Below are positions 51,109 to 61,993 of a DNA stretch of 64,000 nucleotides, piece after piece. Origin of the DNA: Cladocopium goreaui (Eukaryota; Sar; Dinophyceae; Suessiales; Symbiodiniaceae). Numbering within the stretch: position 1 is the first letter of the stretch; each line of letters opens with the position of its first letter. The stretch covers positions 1 to 64,000 of the forward strand of contig CAMXCT020002729.1 of NCBI GenBank assembly GCA_947184155.2, written 5' to 3'. The position numbers were made by a program, and so were the translations under genes. The notes below the pieces were generated by a model. The model was given only the letters and a program-made list of their open reading frames with translations. It did not search any database and was not told where the DNA came from.

Positions 51109-51202
51109 AGGCCGACACTAACAGAGGCATGCATTGCTGCAGGAGTACAGTGATGCTTTGTACCTCTTTGATGCTTTGTTTGCCATGTGCATGGGAAGTC
51201 CG
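51096..51202 (+). CDS. possible exon(s) continuing the previous gene
   Basis: After CCACGGCTGCAG a frame reads VESLKADTNRGMHCC. After CATTGCTGCAG another reads EYSDALYLFDALFAM up to CCG/GTTTTC. The second is the more natural peptide. One or two exons. Confidence 0.35.
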
Positions 51203-51230
51203 GTTTTCTTTTTGGGCAGTACGCCAAATC

Positions 51231-51612
51231 GAAAAAAAAAACAAGAAACGACAAACGACAAACGACAAACAACAAACGACAGACGACAAACAACAACAAC
51301 AACAAGAACAAGAACAAGAACAACAACAACAACAAGAACGACAACGACAACGAAAACGACAACCACAACAACAACAACGACAACGACAACAACAACAACA
51401 ACGACAACAACAACAACAACACCAACAAACAAACACACAAACAAACACACAAACAAACACACAAACAATCACACAAACTATCGCACAAACAATCACACAA
51501 ACAAACACACAAACAATCGCACAAACAAACAAACGAACGAACAAACAAACGAACGAACGAATCAACGAATGAGTGAACGAACAAACGAACAAACCATCAA
51601 ACAAACAAATCA
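51231..51612. repeat. CAA/ACAAAC low-complexity array
   Basis: AAACGAC, AACAAC and ACACACAAACAA units in succession, without T on the + strand for most of its length. Gln/Thr/Asn frames and their Val/Cys antisense frames are artefacts. Confidence 0.95.
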
Positions 51613-51726
51613 CGGTAAACACAATCGGGGCTTTCGGGCCTTCGCGCGCCTATGTCAGCTTGCTGTCTTTAGGGTGGTCGATGGATAACCACGGTAAACA
51701 CCATCAGGGCTGTCGAGCTTTCGCAC

Positions 51727-51992
51727 GTTGACACACAGACACAAACAAACACACAAACAAACACACAAACAAACACACAAACAAACACACAAACAAACAC
51801 ACAAACAAACACACAAACAAACACACAAACAAACACACAAACAAACACACAAACAAACACACAAACAAACACACAAACAAACACACAAACAAACACACAA
51901 ACCAACACACAAACAAACACACAAACAAACAAACAAACAAACCAACCAACCGACCGACCGACCGACCAACAAACAAACAAACAAACAAACCT
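51727..51992. repeat. ACACACAAACAA 12-bp array
   Basis: About 16 exact 12-bp units, then AAAC and ACCG units. Confidence 0.95.
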
Positions 51993-52019
51993 ACAAAAGG
52001 GGTTTTGATTGTTTATGGG

Positions 52020-52840
52020 ACCACCAACAACGTTGGACATGACCACCCATCAAGAATCATTTGAAAGGAGGTGAATGATTTAGTGACTTGGGATTTCCTG
52101 TGTTTCAAATGGTTGACGTTTGAATTTTCTTTGAACTTGTTATCCTTGTAACGGTTCGGGTATCCTCTGAAAAGAAATTTCTCAATGGGTTTTGACTGTT
52201 GAACAGGGTTTTGTTCTGTTTCCTCCAGTTTCCCAAGTTTGGTCCGATCCAGTGGGTTCACATGACACGAGGGTTCAGAATGGGTTTTGTTTTTAAAATA
52301 AGGTTACCAACAACATTGGACATGATCACCCAGTAAGAATCATTTGAAAGGGGGTGAATGATTTAGTGACTTGGGATTTCCTGTGTTTCAAATGGTTGAC
52401 GTTTGAATTTTCTTAAGACTTGTTATCCTTGTAACGGTTCGGGTATCCTCTGAAAAGAAATATTTTTCAATGGGTTTTGACTGTTGAACAGGGTTTTGTT
52501 CTGTTTCCTCCAGTTTCCCGGGTTTGGTCCGATCCAGTGGGTTCACATGACACGAGGGTTCAGAATGGGTTTTGTTTTTTTTTAGTAAGGTTACCAACAA
52601 CATTGGACATGATCACCCAGTTTGAATCATTTGAAAGGGGGTGTATGATTTAATGACTTGGGATTTTCTGTGTCTCAGATGGTTGACGTTTGTATCTTCT
52701 TTGAACTTGTTACCCTTGTAATGGTTCGGGTACCCTCTGAAAACCACGGTTTCAAAGGGATTTGTACGGTGGAATAGGGTTTTGTTGTGTTTCCTCCAGT
52801 TTCCCGGGTTTGGTCCGATCCAGTGGGTTCACATGACACG
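52020..52840. repeat. three copies of a 283-287-bp tandem unit
   Basis: ACCAACAAC starts recur at 52023, 52306 and 52593. Each unit runs through TGACTTGGGATTT, AACGGTTCGGGTA and GATCCAGTGGGTTCACATG. Copies 1 and 2 are closest. Confidence 0.9.
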
Positions 52841-52913
52841 ACATGAATCACACCGCAGCTTTTGGCTGAATCGGTCTCTCGTTTTTTTTTTGGCTTCCTC
52901 TCTGTATCTCGCA

Positions 52914-53063
52914 ATGATGCGCATCCTTCGTGACGTGGCGGCGCGCGTAGTGTTTCGCATGAATTGCCTTCTGCAGTTTTTCACTCCGGAGGAACTCCAT
53001 CGTCTGGAGGTTAGATGGGACACAACGGTTTTTAAGTTAGTCAGTTTACGGGAACGATTTTGA
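52914..53063 (+). CDS. start exon of unknown gene
   Basis: MMRILRDVAARVVFRMN, then FFTPEELHRLEVRWD, from ATG 52914. It is open to TGA at 53061. The donor CTGGAG/GTTAGA (53010) would end it at RLE. The segment FTPEELHRLE recalls the start of F-box-like domains, weakly. Confidence 0.45.
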   Translation: MMRILRDVAARVVFRMNCLLQFFTPEELHRLEVRWDTTVFKLVSLRERF

Positions 53064-53401
53064 GACCAAAGTTTTAAAGCTGGTTTAAGTAGCGTTTGGG
53101 TGTTTTGGTTGTATCTCCAACCCTGTTTCAGGTGGCCCTGGCTTTTGTTCTTCCTCAGCCGTTCCACTTTGTTGCGAGTCTTGGTTTTTTTCAATTGCCT
53201 TCCTCCGCTGTGCCTAGGCGTTTTTGGGAATGTTTTGTGGTTTGTGTTTGCGGCTGGGTTCTTTTTGTGACCCCCAACAAAGGTAGACAAGTGAAATATA
53301 TCCTTTTACCCCTCTGAAAATATATCTCGGGTATAATTATGTGGGGATGATAACATTTGTTCCTGTTTTTTTTTGGTGTTGGGTTGCTTCTTGCCTTTCA
53401 G

Positions 53402-53542
53402 GTGGGTGTCTTGCACCACTACGGCGGGGAATGGCTACCAAGATCATCGCGGTGGACGGTCTTGAGCGCGGAAGCCATTTTGGGACACGGCGCAGCAGAA
53501 GCTGCGTTCCGAGCAGCCACGGAGTGGCCGGAACGCTATCAG
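53402..53542 (+). CDS. 47-codon exon with canonical borders
   Basis: Acceptor CTTCTTGCCTTTCAG, donor TATCAG/GTACAG, phase 0 at both ends. Frame VGVLHHYGGEWLPRSSRW, TVLSAEAILGHGAAEAAF and RAATEWPERYQ. An overlapping frame from an internal Met (MATKIIAVDGLERGS) is also open. Confidence 0.6.
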
Positions 53543-53744
53543 GTACAGATCCCAGCCATAAGAGCTGGGACGGTGCGCCAGCGCCAAATTTTAAGGGCCT
53601 GGCTTCGCACCGATAGAGGAATTTTTTTTGTCGAATTAATTTTTTTCCGCGAGAGACCTTTATCAGTTTAATTCGTTTTTTTCTTTGCATGGCACCCCCC
53701 AAAAGAGGGGGTTTTTAAGATCGGTGGGGGACCGATGGAACAAC

Positions 53745-53867
53745 CCCCCCACCATAAGCGGGGCATTTTTCCAGCACTCGGCGTCCGACGCCCTCGACAA
53801 AAAGCGCTGGAGTGAGGAGGATGGTCTCGGGTGTAGGACCTGGAGGGGATTGGGTGTTAACGGTTGA
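53745..53867 (+). CDS. C-terminal exon
   Basis: TISGAFFQHSASDALDKK, then RWSEEDGLGCRTWRGLG, ends in TGA at 53865. Acceptor possibly GCATTTTTCCAG at 53773. Good third-position bias. Confidence 0.45.
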   Translation, partial: PPTISGAFFQHSASDALDKKRWSEEDGLGCRTWRGLGVNG

Positions 53868-54004
53868 CCTGTGTTTCTAACTTGTAAGTTCAGGGACCAC
53901 CAACTGAAGAAAGAACACAGTTAATGACAGACAGTTTTGTTTTTACCAAGTTTTGTGTTCCAAGAAGAACCGGGGTGGTTACGGGGTTGTACTTGTTTCA
54001 AGTT

Positions 54005-54222
54005 TTCAACCAAAAGGGGAAGTGAGTAGAGAGAGGGTTCCACCAAGGGGTTTTCAGAAAGACTTTTCAAATCAGTTTTCCACCAAAAGGGGAAGTGAGT
54101 AGAGAGAGGGTTCCACCAAGGGGTTTTCAGAAAGACCTTTCAAATCAGGTTTCCACCAAAAGGGGAAGTGAGTAGAGAGAGGGTTCCACCAAGGGGTTTT
54201 CAAAAAGACTTTTCAAATCAAA
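54005..54222. repeat. three copies of a 72-bp unit
   Basis: AAAAGGGGAAGTGAGTAGAG recurs at about 54012, 54086 and 54158, with CCACCAAGGGGTTTTCA in each unit. Confidence 0.9.
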
Positions 54223-54283
54223 GTTTAGTTTAGTTGCTTCTCGTTTCAAAAGTGCACACACATCGCAGAGATTGCAAGACATG

Positions 54284-54704
54284 GAAACAAACAAACAAAG
54301 AAACAACCACACACACAAACAAAAGCAAACAAAAGCAAACAAACAAACAAGCAAACAAACAAACAAGCAAACAAACAAACAAACAAACAAACAAACACAC
54401 CAACAAACAAACAAACAAACAAACAAACAAACAAAAGCAAACAACCAAACAACCAAACAACCAAACAAACAAACAGACAAAGAGACAAACAAACAAACAA
54501 AAAAACAAACAAAAACAAAAACAATTACACAACCAAACAAGCAAACAAACAAACACACAACCAAACAAGCAAACAAACAAACACACAAGCAAACACACAA
54601 GCAAACAGACAAGCAATCACAAAAGCAAAGACAAAAGCAAACACACAAGCAAACACAAAAGCAAACACAAAAGCAAACGAACAAACAAACAAACAAACAA
54701 ACAA
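54284..54704. repeat. AAAC-type array
   Basis: ACAAACAAACAAGC and ACAAAAGCAAAC units for about 420 bp. Same base skew as the arrays at 51.2-52.0 kb. Confidence 0.95.
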
Positions 54705-55135
54705 TTTCATGAATATATGCAATATATGCGTATATGGCATATATATATATATATAAATAGAGGTATTTGTAAAAAATGAAGGTATACATAGATATATTTG
54801 CATTTTTATATATAAATATATATATATATATATTCATAAAATGTGTGTATGTGAGAAAATAAATAGATTTATTATCCAAGAAAACATGAATATACATAAA
54901 TACTGTGTTAAGATATGTGCGTAGGGTATTATATATGTATATACGCAGACGTTGATCCAGGACTAGTGTTCAGTGACAAATTTATATCAAGAGTTTGCCC
55001 CTTGGGAAAGTTACAGGTAAATGTAGCTCAGGACATTGTCCTTGGAATGATATATACATATGTAGATTTGCACATATAGTCCAGGACTTTGTTCTTGGAG
55101 TTAAAAACATATACATATATAAATACATACATATA

Positions 55136-55985
55136 AATTTCTTTGGCAGGCTTTTGCTGAGAATGTGCATTGATATATTACAGATGTGGTTGCTTGTATC
55201 TAGCATTCACTTTCTAGTTAATCATGTCGTGATCTCGCAATTAATCAATTTATCAAACTATCTATATATCTAACTAGTCTATCTATCTATCTCTTTATCT
55301 ATCTATGTAAATATCTATTTATTTATCTTTCTATCTAGTTATCTATCTATCTATCTATGTATCTATCTATCTATCTACCTACCTATCTATCTATCTATCT
55401 ATGTATCTCTGTATGTATCCATCCATCTATCTATCTATCTTTCTGTCTATCTATCTACCTATCTACCTATCTACCTATCTGCATCTTCAGGAATTTATTT
55501 TTCTCTCTATTTACCTATGTATATATTTATGTATCTATCTATCTATCTATCTATCCATGCATCTATTTATCTATCTATCTATCTTTCTATCAATCAATCA
55601 ATCAATCTATTCAGATTTATTACCCATGTATTTAGTTGTGTTGATTTGTCAGTATGTCTATAAATACAAATATATATTTATTTTTTATTTGTATATGTCT
55701 AAAAAAAAAGTCTCTTCGCTTTTGGGAGGCAGCTTTCAAAAGAAAAGCTGTAAGGCCTGAAGTATGTCTGCAACTTTGGTTGTTTGTTTGTTGTTGTTTT
55801 TGTGTTTTAGGATGCTGGATTTGTGCAGGTGCAGCTTTGCTTTATGTATTGAAGTTTCTTGTCAGCAACCATATGTTTTTTTTCCATTGCCAGGAGATAG
55901 CCTATGTCAAATCGCTTTTGTCGCGCAGCTGGGTTCTCAGTTTTATATGTTTTGATGCTTTGGTGCACATATGAAATGTTTTTTC
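55136..55985. repeat. segmental duplication, copy 1
   Basis: Matches 61599-62370 apart from microsatellite length: TTTCTTTGGCAGGCTT, GTGCATTGATATATTACAG, CGCTTTTGGGAGGCAGC and TTGTCAGCAACCATATG occur in the same order in both. It contains only the end of the terminal exon (QAFAENVH and TGA at about 55169) seen complete at 61562-61637. Confidence 0.9.
55265..55620. repeat. TCTA/ACCTATCT microsatellite within the duplication
   Basis: CTATCTATC units with many variants. The counterpart at 61735-62000 differs in length and order. Confidence 0.95.
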
Positions 55986-56044
55986 CCCACATTGACGTGT
56001 GGGGTTTTTGTTTTTAGTTCTGTATCCGCTCCTCCGTCCTTCGC

Positions 56045-56158
56045 TCCCTCCCGCCCTTCCCTCCCTCCATCAGTCACTCTCACTCACTCACTCACTCACT
56101 CACTCACTCACACTCACTCACTCACTCACACACACACACTCACACACACACACACTCA
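56045..56158. repeat. CTCA/CACA array up to the gap
   Basis: CACTCACTCACT units run directly into the run of N. Confidence 0.95.
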
Positions 56159-56258
56159 NNNNNNNNNNNNNNNNNNNNNNNNNNNNNNNNNNNNNNNNNN
56201 NNNNNNNNNNNNNNNNNNNNNNNNNNNNNNNNNNNNNNNNNNNNNNNNNNNNNNNNNN
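56159..56258. other. assembly gap (100 N)
   Basis: Exactly 100 N, the usual placeholder for a gap of unknown size between two repeat types. Confidence 1.
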
Positions 56259-57580
56259 CGCCTGGCGTCCCTTGGTCTCCGCCCCTTTTGCGTGGCAGGC
56301 GTGGGACAATGTGCACTGCCAAGGGGTCGGATGTACGCCCTGGCGTCCCTTGGGTCTCCGCCTCGTTTGCGTGGCAGGCGTGGCACAGTGTGCACTGCCA
56401 AAGGGTCGGATGTACGCCCTGGCGTCCCTTGGGTCTCCGCCTCTTTTGCGTGGCAGGCGTGGCACAATGCGCACTGCCAAGGGGTCGGATGTACGCCCTG
56501 GCGTCCCTTGGGTCTCCGCCTCCTTTTGCGTGGCAGGCGTGGCACAATGTGCACTGCCAAGGGGTCGGATGTACGCCCTGGCGTCCCTTGGGTCTCCGCC
56601 TCTTTTGCGTGGCAGGCGTGGCACAATGTGCACTGCCAAGGGGTCGGATGTACGCCCTGGCGTCCCTTGGGTCTCCGCCTCTTTTGCGTGGCAGGCGTGG
56701 GACCATGTGCACTGCCAAGGGGTCGGATGTACTCCCTGGCGTCCCTTGGGTCTCCGCCGCTTTTGCGTGGCAGGCGTGGGACAATGTGCACTGCCAAGGG
56801 GTCGGATGTACGCCCTGGCGTCCCTCGGGCTCCGCGTCTTTTGCGTGGCAGGCGTGGGACAATGTGCACTGCCACGGGGTCGGATGTACGCCCTGGCGTC
56901 CCTCGGGCTCCGCGTCTTTTTGCGTGGCAGGCGTGGGACAATGTGAGCAGCCAAGGGGTCGGATGTACGCCCTGGCGTCCCTTGGTCTCCGCCTCTTTTG
57001 CGTGGCAGGCGTGGGACAATGTGAGCAGCCAAGGGGTCGGATGTACGCCCTGGCGTCCCTTGGTCTCCGCCTCGTTTGCGTGGCAGGCGTGGGACAATCT
57101 GCACCGCCAAGGGGTCGGATGTACGCCCTGGCGTCCCTTGGTCTCCGCCTCTTTTGCGTGGCAGGCGTGGGACAATGTGCACCGCCAAGGGGTCGGATGT
57201 ACGCCCTGGCGTCCCTTGGTCTCCGCCTCGTTTGCGTAGCAGGCGTGGGACAATGTGCACCGCCAAGGGGTCGGATGTACGCCCTGGCGTCCCTTGGTCT
57301 CCGCCTCGTTTGCGTGGCAGGCGTGGGACAATGTGCACTGCCAAGGGGTCGGATGTACGCCCTGGCGTCCCTTGGTCTCCGCCTCGTTTGCGTGGCAGGC
57401 GTGGGACAATGTGCACCGCCATCGGGTACGCCCTGGCGTCCCTTGGTCTCCGCGTCTTTTGCGTGGCAGGCGTGGGACAATGTGCACTGCCAAGGGGTCG
57501 GATGCACGCCCTGGCGTCCCTTGGTCTCCGCCTCTTTTGCTTGGCAGGCGTGGGACAATGTGCACTGCCAAGGGGTTGGA
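56259..57580. repeat. 78-79-bp G+C-rich satellite, about 17 copies
   Basis: CGGATGTACGCCCTGG recurs every 79 bp in the left half (GGGTCTCCGCC units) and 78 bp in the right half (GGTCTCCGCC units). One unit near 57420 lacks about 11 bp. The unit has few stops, so several frames on both strands stay open (GCTPWRPLGLRL and antisense RDARAYIRPLG). These are not taken as genes. Confidence 0.95.
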
Positions 57581-58690
57581 CTCACTCACTCACTCACTCA
57601 CTCACTCTCTCACTCACTCTCACTCTCTCTCTCACTCACTCACTCACTCTCACTCTCTCTCTCACTCTCTCACTCACTCTCTCACTCACTCTCTCACTCT
57701 CTCTCTCACTCACACTCACTCTCACTCTCTCACTCACTCTCTCACTCACTCTCACACTCACTCTCACTCACTCTCACACTCACTCTCACACACTCTCACT
57801 CACTCTCACTCACTCTCACTCACTCTCACTCACTCTCACTCACTCTCACTCACTCTCACTCACTCTCACTCACTCTCACTCACTCTCACTCACTCCCACT
57901 CACTCTCACTCACTCTCACTCACTCTCACTCACTCTCACTCACTCTCACTCACTCTCACTCACTCTCACTCACTCTCACTCTCACTCACTCACTCACTCA
58001 CTCTCTCACTCACTCTCACACTCACTCTCTCACTCACTCTCTCACTCACTCTCTCACTCACTCTCACACTCACTCTCACACTCACTCTCACACTCACTCA
58101 CACTCACTCACACTCACTCACGCTCACTCACACTCACTCACACTCACTCACACTCACTCACACTCACTCACACTCACTCACGCTCACTCACACTCACTCA
58201 CGCTCACTCACACTCACTCACACTCACTCACACTCACTCACACTCACTCACACTCACTCACACTCACTCACACTCACTCACACTCACTCACACTCACTCA
58301 CACTCACTCACTCACACTCACACTCACTCACACTCACTCACACTCACTCACACTCACTCACACTCACTCACACTCACTCACACTCACTCACACTCACTCA
58401 CTCTCACTCACTCTCACTCACACTCACTCACACTCACTCACACTCACTCACTCACACTCACTCACACTCACTCACACTCACTCACACTCACTCACACTCA
58501 CTCACACTCACTCACACTCACTCACACTCACTCACACTCACTCACACTCACTCACACTCACTCACACTCACTCACACTCACTCACACTCACTCACTCTCA
58601 CTCACTCACTCACTCACTCACTCACTCACTCACTCACTCACTCACTCACTCACTCACTCACTCACTCACTCACTCACACACTCACTCACT
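57581..58690. repeat. CACT / CTCACTCACA array
   Basis: Over 1.1 kb of CACTCACT, CTCTCACTCA and CACACTCACT units in blocks, C/A/T only on the + strand. His/Ser/Thr/Leu frames are artefacts. Confidence 0.95.
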
Positions 58691-58699
58691 CACACACAC

Positions 58700-58770
58700 A
58701 CACAACTCACACAACTCACACAACTCACACAACTCACACAACTCACACAACTCACACAACTCACACAATC
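58700..58770. repeat. 10-bp ACTCACACAA array
   Basis: About seven exact units at the right edge of the larger array. Confidence 0.9.
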
Positions 58771-58979
58771 CATCTACTCACTCCCTCACTCACTCCCTCC
58801 CTCCCTCACTCACTCACTCACTGTACTTGAACATACATACACACACACACAAACCTACCTACATACATACCTACATACATACCACCATCGTCCCTCCATC
58901 ACTCTCATACTTCCTCTTCCCTTCTCGCTTTCTCTGCTCAGTCTAAGTCTAAAGAAGTTGGTAACATGTGGGGTTATCC

Positions 58980-59066
58980 GGTCCTTTAATTTTTTGTGTC
59001 GTTGTTTCAGTGTTTGACGGTTTTAGCCCTGGCCGTGGTCTTTCTTTGTAGCGTCGTGCCAGGTGC
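58980..59066. repeat. continuation of the segmental duplication, copy 1
   Basis: TTTTTTGTGTCGTTGTTTCA, GGTTTTAGCCCTGGCC and CTAGCGTC-like sequence through GCCAGGTGCAG match 62376-62460. In copy 2 this follows directly after the part matching 55985. Confidence 0.8.
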
Positions 59067-59182
59067 AGTTAGCGAGCAAGGAGACCGGGGCTGTGGCAGT
59101 GTCTTCTCCTCGGAGGGAAGGTTTGCAGTTTAATGCCAGTGGAGTATCCTTTTTTCATAAACTGAACGGGTTCGGATTCTAG
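59063..59182 (+). CDS. exon after the duplicated segment
   Basis: Acceptor TAGCGTCGTGCCAG. Frame VQLASKETGAVAVSSPRR, then EGLQFNASGVSFFHKLNG, ends in TAG at 59180. Good bias in the first 17 codons. The counterpart acceptor at 62453 leads into an unrelated exon. Confidence 0.45.
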   Translation: MQLASKETGAVAVSSPRREGLQFNASGVSFFHKLNGFGF

Positions 59183-60112
59183 TTTCGATCTGTTGCATAT
59201 GGAATGTAGGTGAATTTTCTGTTTTGCACTATTTGCGATCTTGCGCGTAGATATGCGCATTGAGGTTAGCTTCGAGCGCGCCGATTTTGAATGAACAACC
59301 TGGTAAAAAGAAAATTGCTGACCCTTTGCAGCAGTTGATGTGCTTCATTCTTGTAGAATATCTAAGGGATGCATTCATTGTGACGTTAAAATTGTTCTAA
59401 TTGTGGCAACATCTGGTAAAGCACAGTATCTTTATATATGTTTTCCTTATTACTATGTAGCATCAACCTCCAAGATGATTAGTCATTCGATTTCAGCAAA
59501 CATGACTTGTTGGACTTGGCTAGGATCAGTAATCGAATGAAGCAATATGATGATGTGCGTTTTTTTTTTGTAACGTGTTGTTTGTCAAAAAGCTTCATGA
59601 GCATATCTTTCAGGATTGGACTTGCAACAATGTGCAGTGTGAAGGTACAAAAGATAAAGCTGGACTTTCAACCCCTTGAACTATAACAGAACTTAACATA
59701 ACTTTACGTTAGCTTCCCTAAGGTCTTTCGTAAAGCTCCTAAGTTTCTCTCAACTCAAGGTACATTTATGGAAGCTTACATTTTTGGAGTCTGGTTTGTT
59801 TGGAACTTATATGAAAGCCTCTAGGTATTTTGCGATGTTTTGCAATATTGTGTGTTGCTTATCCGCAGTGTGTTTCTTCAAGCGCTTTGAAAGGGTGTTT
59901 TTGGATCTCTCTTTGCTCCGCATTTCGCAGTGGCCTCAGCAGAGTGTTTTTTTTTTCCGCGTGTTTGCTTCTGATGTTTTGGTGTCTCGAGCAGTTGTCG
60001 ATTGCCTCTAAAGTTCTAGCAGTCAAGTTTTACATTGTATTTTTTGATGTGCGTTTCTTTGTTTCGATCTTGTGCTTGATGTGCAAGTGTAGTGTACGGT
60101 GTGTTTTCTCAG
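59183..60112. other. T-rich stretch, possible micro-exons only
   Basis: Small AG-GT bounded pieces (for example CVSSSALK at 59869) occur in T-rich sequence. None can be supported alone. Confidence 0.35.
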
Positions 60113-60155
60113 GTCGAGGAAGATGTCTTCTGAGGCGGGACATGATCTCTTGCTT
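60113..60155 (+). CDS. possible short exon
   Basis: Acceptor GTGTGTTTTCTCAG. SRKMSSEAGHDLLL up to CTT/GTTGTG. Confidence 0.3.
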
Positions 60156-60522
60156 GTTGTGTTTTTTAATTTATTTTTTTGTTTTGCGTTGTTGTTTTTC
60201 GTTATTGTTGCAGTCTTTTTTTTGGCCACGTGGTGTGAGGCTGTTGCTGTTCCTGAGGCTGGTTATGGGCGGACAGACATATGTTGTTGTCGCTGTAGCT
60301 TGAAGAAGTTTGCTTTTTTCTTTAACGCATAGCATGTTGCATTGTTGTGAAATCTTGGTGTCTTGGAAGGTTGGTGCCTATCCTGCGGGTGGGCGTACTT
60401 TTGGTCGCCTCTATCCTCCAGGCTGGATTGTTGTTGTTCGTTTGGCTTTTTTCGTGTGTGCTTTCTGTGTGTGTGCGTTTTTTTTTTTCTCCTTCCTCTG
60501 TTTCTTGTTTTGCTTGACTCAG

Positions 60523-60633
60523 GTCCTCTGTTTCGCGGCGCGGCGTGCTTGGATTTCTGCGTGAAACCCAAGGGCGCCCGTCCGACGCACGTTTGGGAGC
60601 ATGTGGCGCTAAACCCTCGGGCTTTGCTCTTAG
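60523..60633 (+). CDS. exon of gene model 4
   Basis: Acceptor TTGCTTGACTCAG. The best-biased frame reads LFRGAACLDFCVKPKGAR, then PTHVWEHVALNPRALLL (24 of 36 codons ending in G or C). A second open frame is SRRGVLGFLRETQGRPS. No GT is at the end; a GC donor (TTAG/GCTGTG) fits. Confidence 0.5.
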
Positions 60634-60713
60634 GCTGTGTTTTGTTGTGTTGGTGATTCTGTTTCTTGTCGCTTTTTTTTCTCCTCTCTCCTCCCTCTCT
60701 TGGTTTTGCTTAG

Positions 60714-60790
60714 GATTCGCCCTGGCTTTCGTGGTCTAAGAGCGTTGAAGTTGCATTTTGGTTTGCGGTGGCGCAGGCCAATGCAGGCGG
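60714..60790 (+). CDS. exon of gene model 4
   Basis: Acceptor TTGGTTTTGCTTAG, donor GGCGG/GTGTTT. Candidate frames: SPWLSWSKSVEVAFWFAV, or RPGFRGLRALKLHFGLRW, which fits the phases of its neighbours. High-confidence island, frame open. Confidence 0.5.
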
Positions 60791-60862
60791 GTGTTTTTTT
60801 TTTGGTACGGGGGCCTTGCCTTGCAGTTCTGTTCTTTTTTTCCATACTTTTTCCTTGCGAAG

Positions 60863-60921
60863 GTGACCGCCGTGTCCTGGCTGTTCTTCGGCCCGGGGTT
60901 CATCTTTGGAACCTTGCTCAG
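60863..60921 (+). CDS. exon of gene model 4
   Basis: Acceptor CTTTTTCCTTGCGAAG, donor CTCAG/GTGCTC. The phase-compatible frame DRRVLAVLRPGVHLWNLAQ joins the next exon in phase 0. An alternative with higher third-position G+C is VTAVSWLFFGPGFIFGTLL, membrane-like. Confidence 0.5.
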
Positions 60922-61011
60922 GTGCTCGTTTTTCATGATAAGAAATTTCTTCATCTTTGCATTGTTTGCGAGTAATTTTTGCTTTGGTGTGTTATTTTTC
61001 CTTGGTTAAAG

Positions 61012-61146
61012 GACTGGTGGGTCGATCAACATGGAAGTTCCACTTGGCATGTACCAGCAAAGCTCTGGTACAAGGCCAAGAGGTACACCGACTGGGCGCA
61101 GGAGTCTCTTTCCGGCCCAGTCGGTGTTGAGGATCTTCTTTGCCAT
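61012..61146 (+). CDS. exon of gene model 4
   Basis: After TTCCTTGGTTAAAG the frame DWWVDQHGSSTWHVPAKL, WYKAKRYTDWAQESLSG and VGVEDLLCH is rich in Trp and Tyr and well biased. Donor CAT/GTTGCT. Phase 0 at both ends. Unspliced, the frame continues as a hydrophobic stretch to TGA at 61226. Confidence 0.6.
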
Positions 61147-61258
61147 GTTGCTACTTGCTGGCATTATATATTTTGTTTGCTTGGGGTCGGTTTGATACTT
61201 TTGGTCGCTGTAGCATTTTTTTTTTGATGGTCTTTTCTTCTTGCTTGTTGCTGCTCAG

Positions 61259-61300
61259 GACTTTGAGGTGACCGCCGAGGACGTGGTGTGGGCCAACAAG
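61259..61300 (+). CDS. 14-codon exon of gene model 4
   Basis: Canonical acceptor GTTGCTGCTCAG and donor AACAAG/GTGAGA bound DFEVTAEDVVWANK, phase 0 at both ends, almost all codons ending in G or C. One of the cleanest small exons in the window. Confidence 0.75.
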
Positions 61301-61412
61301 GTGAGATCTCACGATGTGCTGTTCCCAGTTGTTTGTTTGCTTTTTTTTGAGGGTTGCTTTGTTTTTGCTGGGCTTTTGATTGTGTTGTTTTTGGCATCCA
61401 TCTGTTTCTGAG

Positions 61413-61475
61413 GTCCTTGAGCCACCGCCGCACCGTAAGGGTTTGTTGCAACAGGCGGCAGCGTATTTTGGAAAT
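61413..61475 (+). CDS. exon of gene model 4
   Basis: Acceptor ATCTGTTTCTGAG. VLEPPPHRKGLLQQAAAYFGN reads into a GTTTGTTTG microsatellite whose first GT is the donor. Confidence 0.55.
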
Positions 61476-61530
61476 GTTTGTTTGTTTGTTTGTTTGTTCG
61501 TTCGTTCGTTCGTTTGTTTGTGTGTGTGCG
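61476..61530. repeat. GTTT/GTTC microsatellite at an intron start
   Basis: GTTTGTTTGTTTGTTC units directly after the exon. Confidence 0.9.
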
Positions 61531-61561
61531 CGTGTGTATGCATGTGTTTGTGTGTGCTCAG

Positions 61562-61637
61562 CATTTTTGAAGGCGCTGTCATTGCCGCGATGAAGCGGCG
61601 ATTTCTTTGGCAGGCTTCTGCTGAGAATGTGCATTGA
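61562..61637 (+). CDS. terminal exon of gene model 4
   Basis: Acceptor TGTGTGTGCTCAG. IFEGAVIAAMKRRFLWQ, then ASAENVH, ends in TGA at 61635. Basic amphipathic helix followed by stop. Its last 13 codons or so lie in the segmental duplication, and a truncated copy sits at about 55141-55171. Confidence 0.65.
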
Positions 61638-61959
61638 TATATTACAGATGTGGTTGCTTGTATCTAGCATTCACTTTCTAGTTAATCATGTCGTGATCCT
61701 TCTAGCAATCAATCAATCAAACAATCAAACTAACTATTTATCTATTTATCTTTCGACCTGTCTATCTATCTCTCTATCAATGCATTTATCTATCTATCAA
61801 TGTATTTATCTATCTATCTATCTATCTATCTAAATCTATCTATCTATGAATCCATCTATCTATCTATCTATCCATCTATCTATCAATCAATCAATCAATC
61901 TATCTACCTACCTATCTATCTATCTATCTATCTGTCTATCCATCTATGTATCTATCAAT

Positions 61960-61993
<34 letters not shown>

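Noticed and set aside
51035-52046. Cys/Val/Phe-rich and Gln/Thr-rich long frames on both strands
   Set aside because: Translations of AAAC-type arrays in all frames.
52829-53290. 153-codon Lys/Arg-rich minus-strand frame
   Set aside because: Covers T-rich + strand introns and exons. Basic composition reflects the T-rich complement.
56118-57589. Open frames of 430-480 codons on both strands across the 79-bp satellite
   Set aside because: They are repeats of a stop-poor unit, include the N gap, and change frame with unit length. There is no sign of selection on one frame.
56288-59017. 909-codon open frame from the satellite through the CACT array
   Set aside because: His/Ser/Thr/Leu repetition follows from CACT/CTCA units, not from coding. 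Three overlapping frames are equally long.
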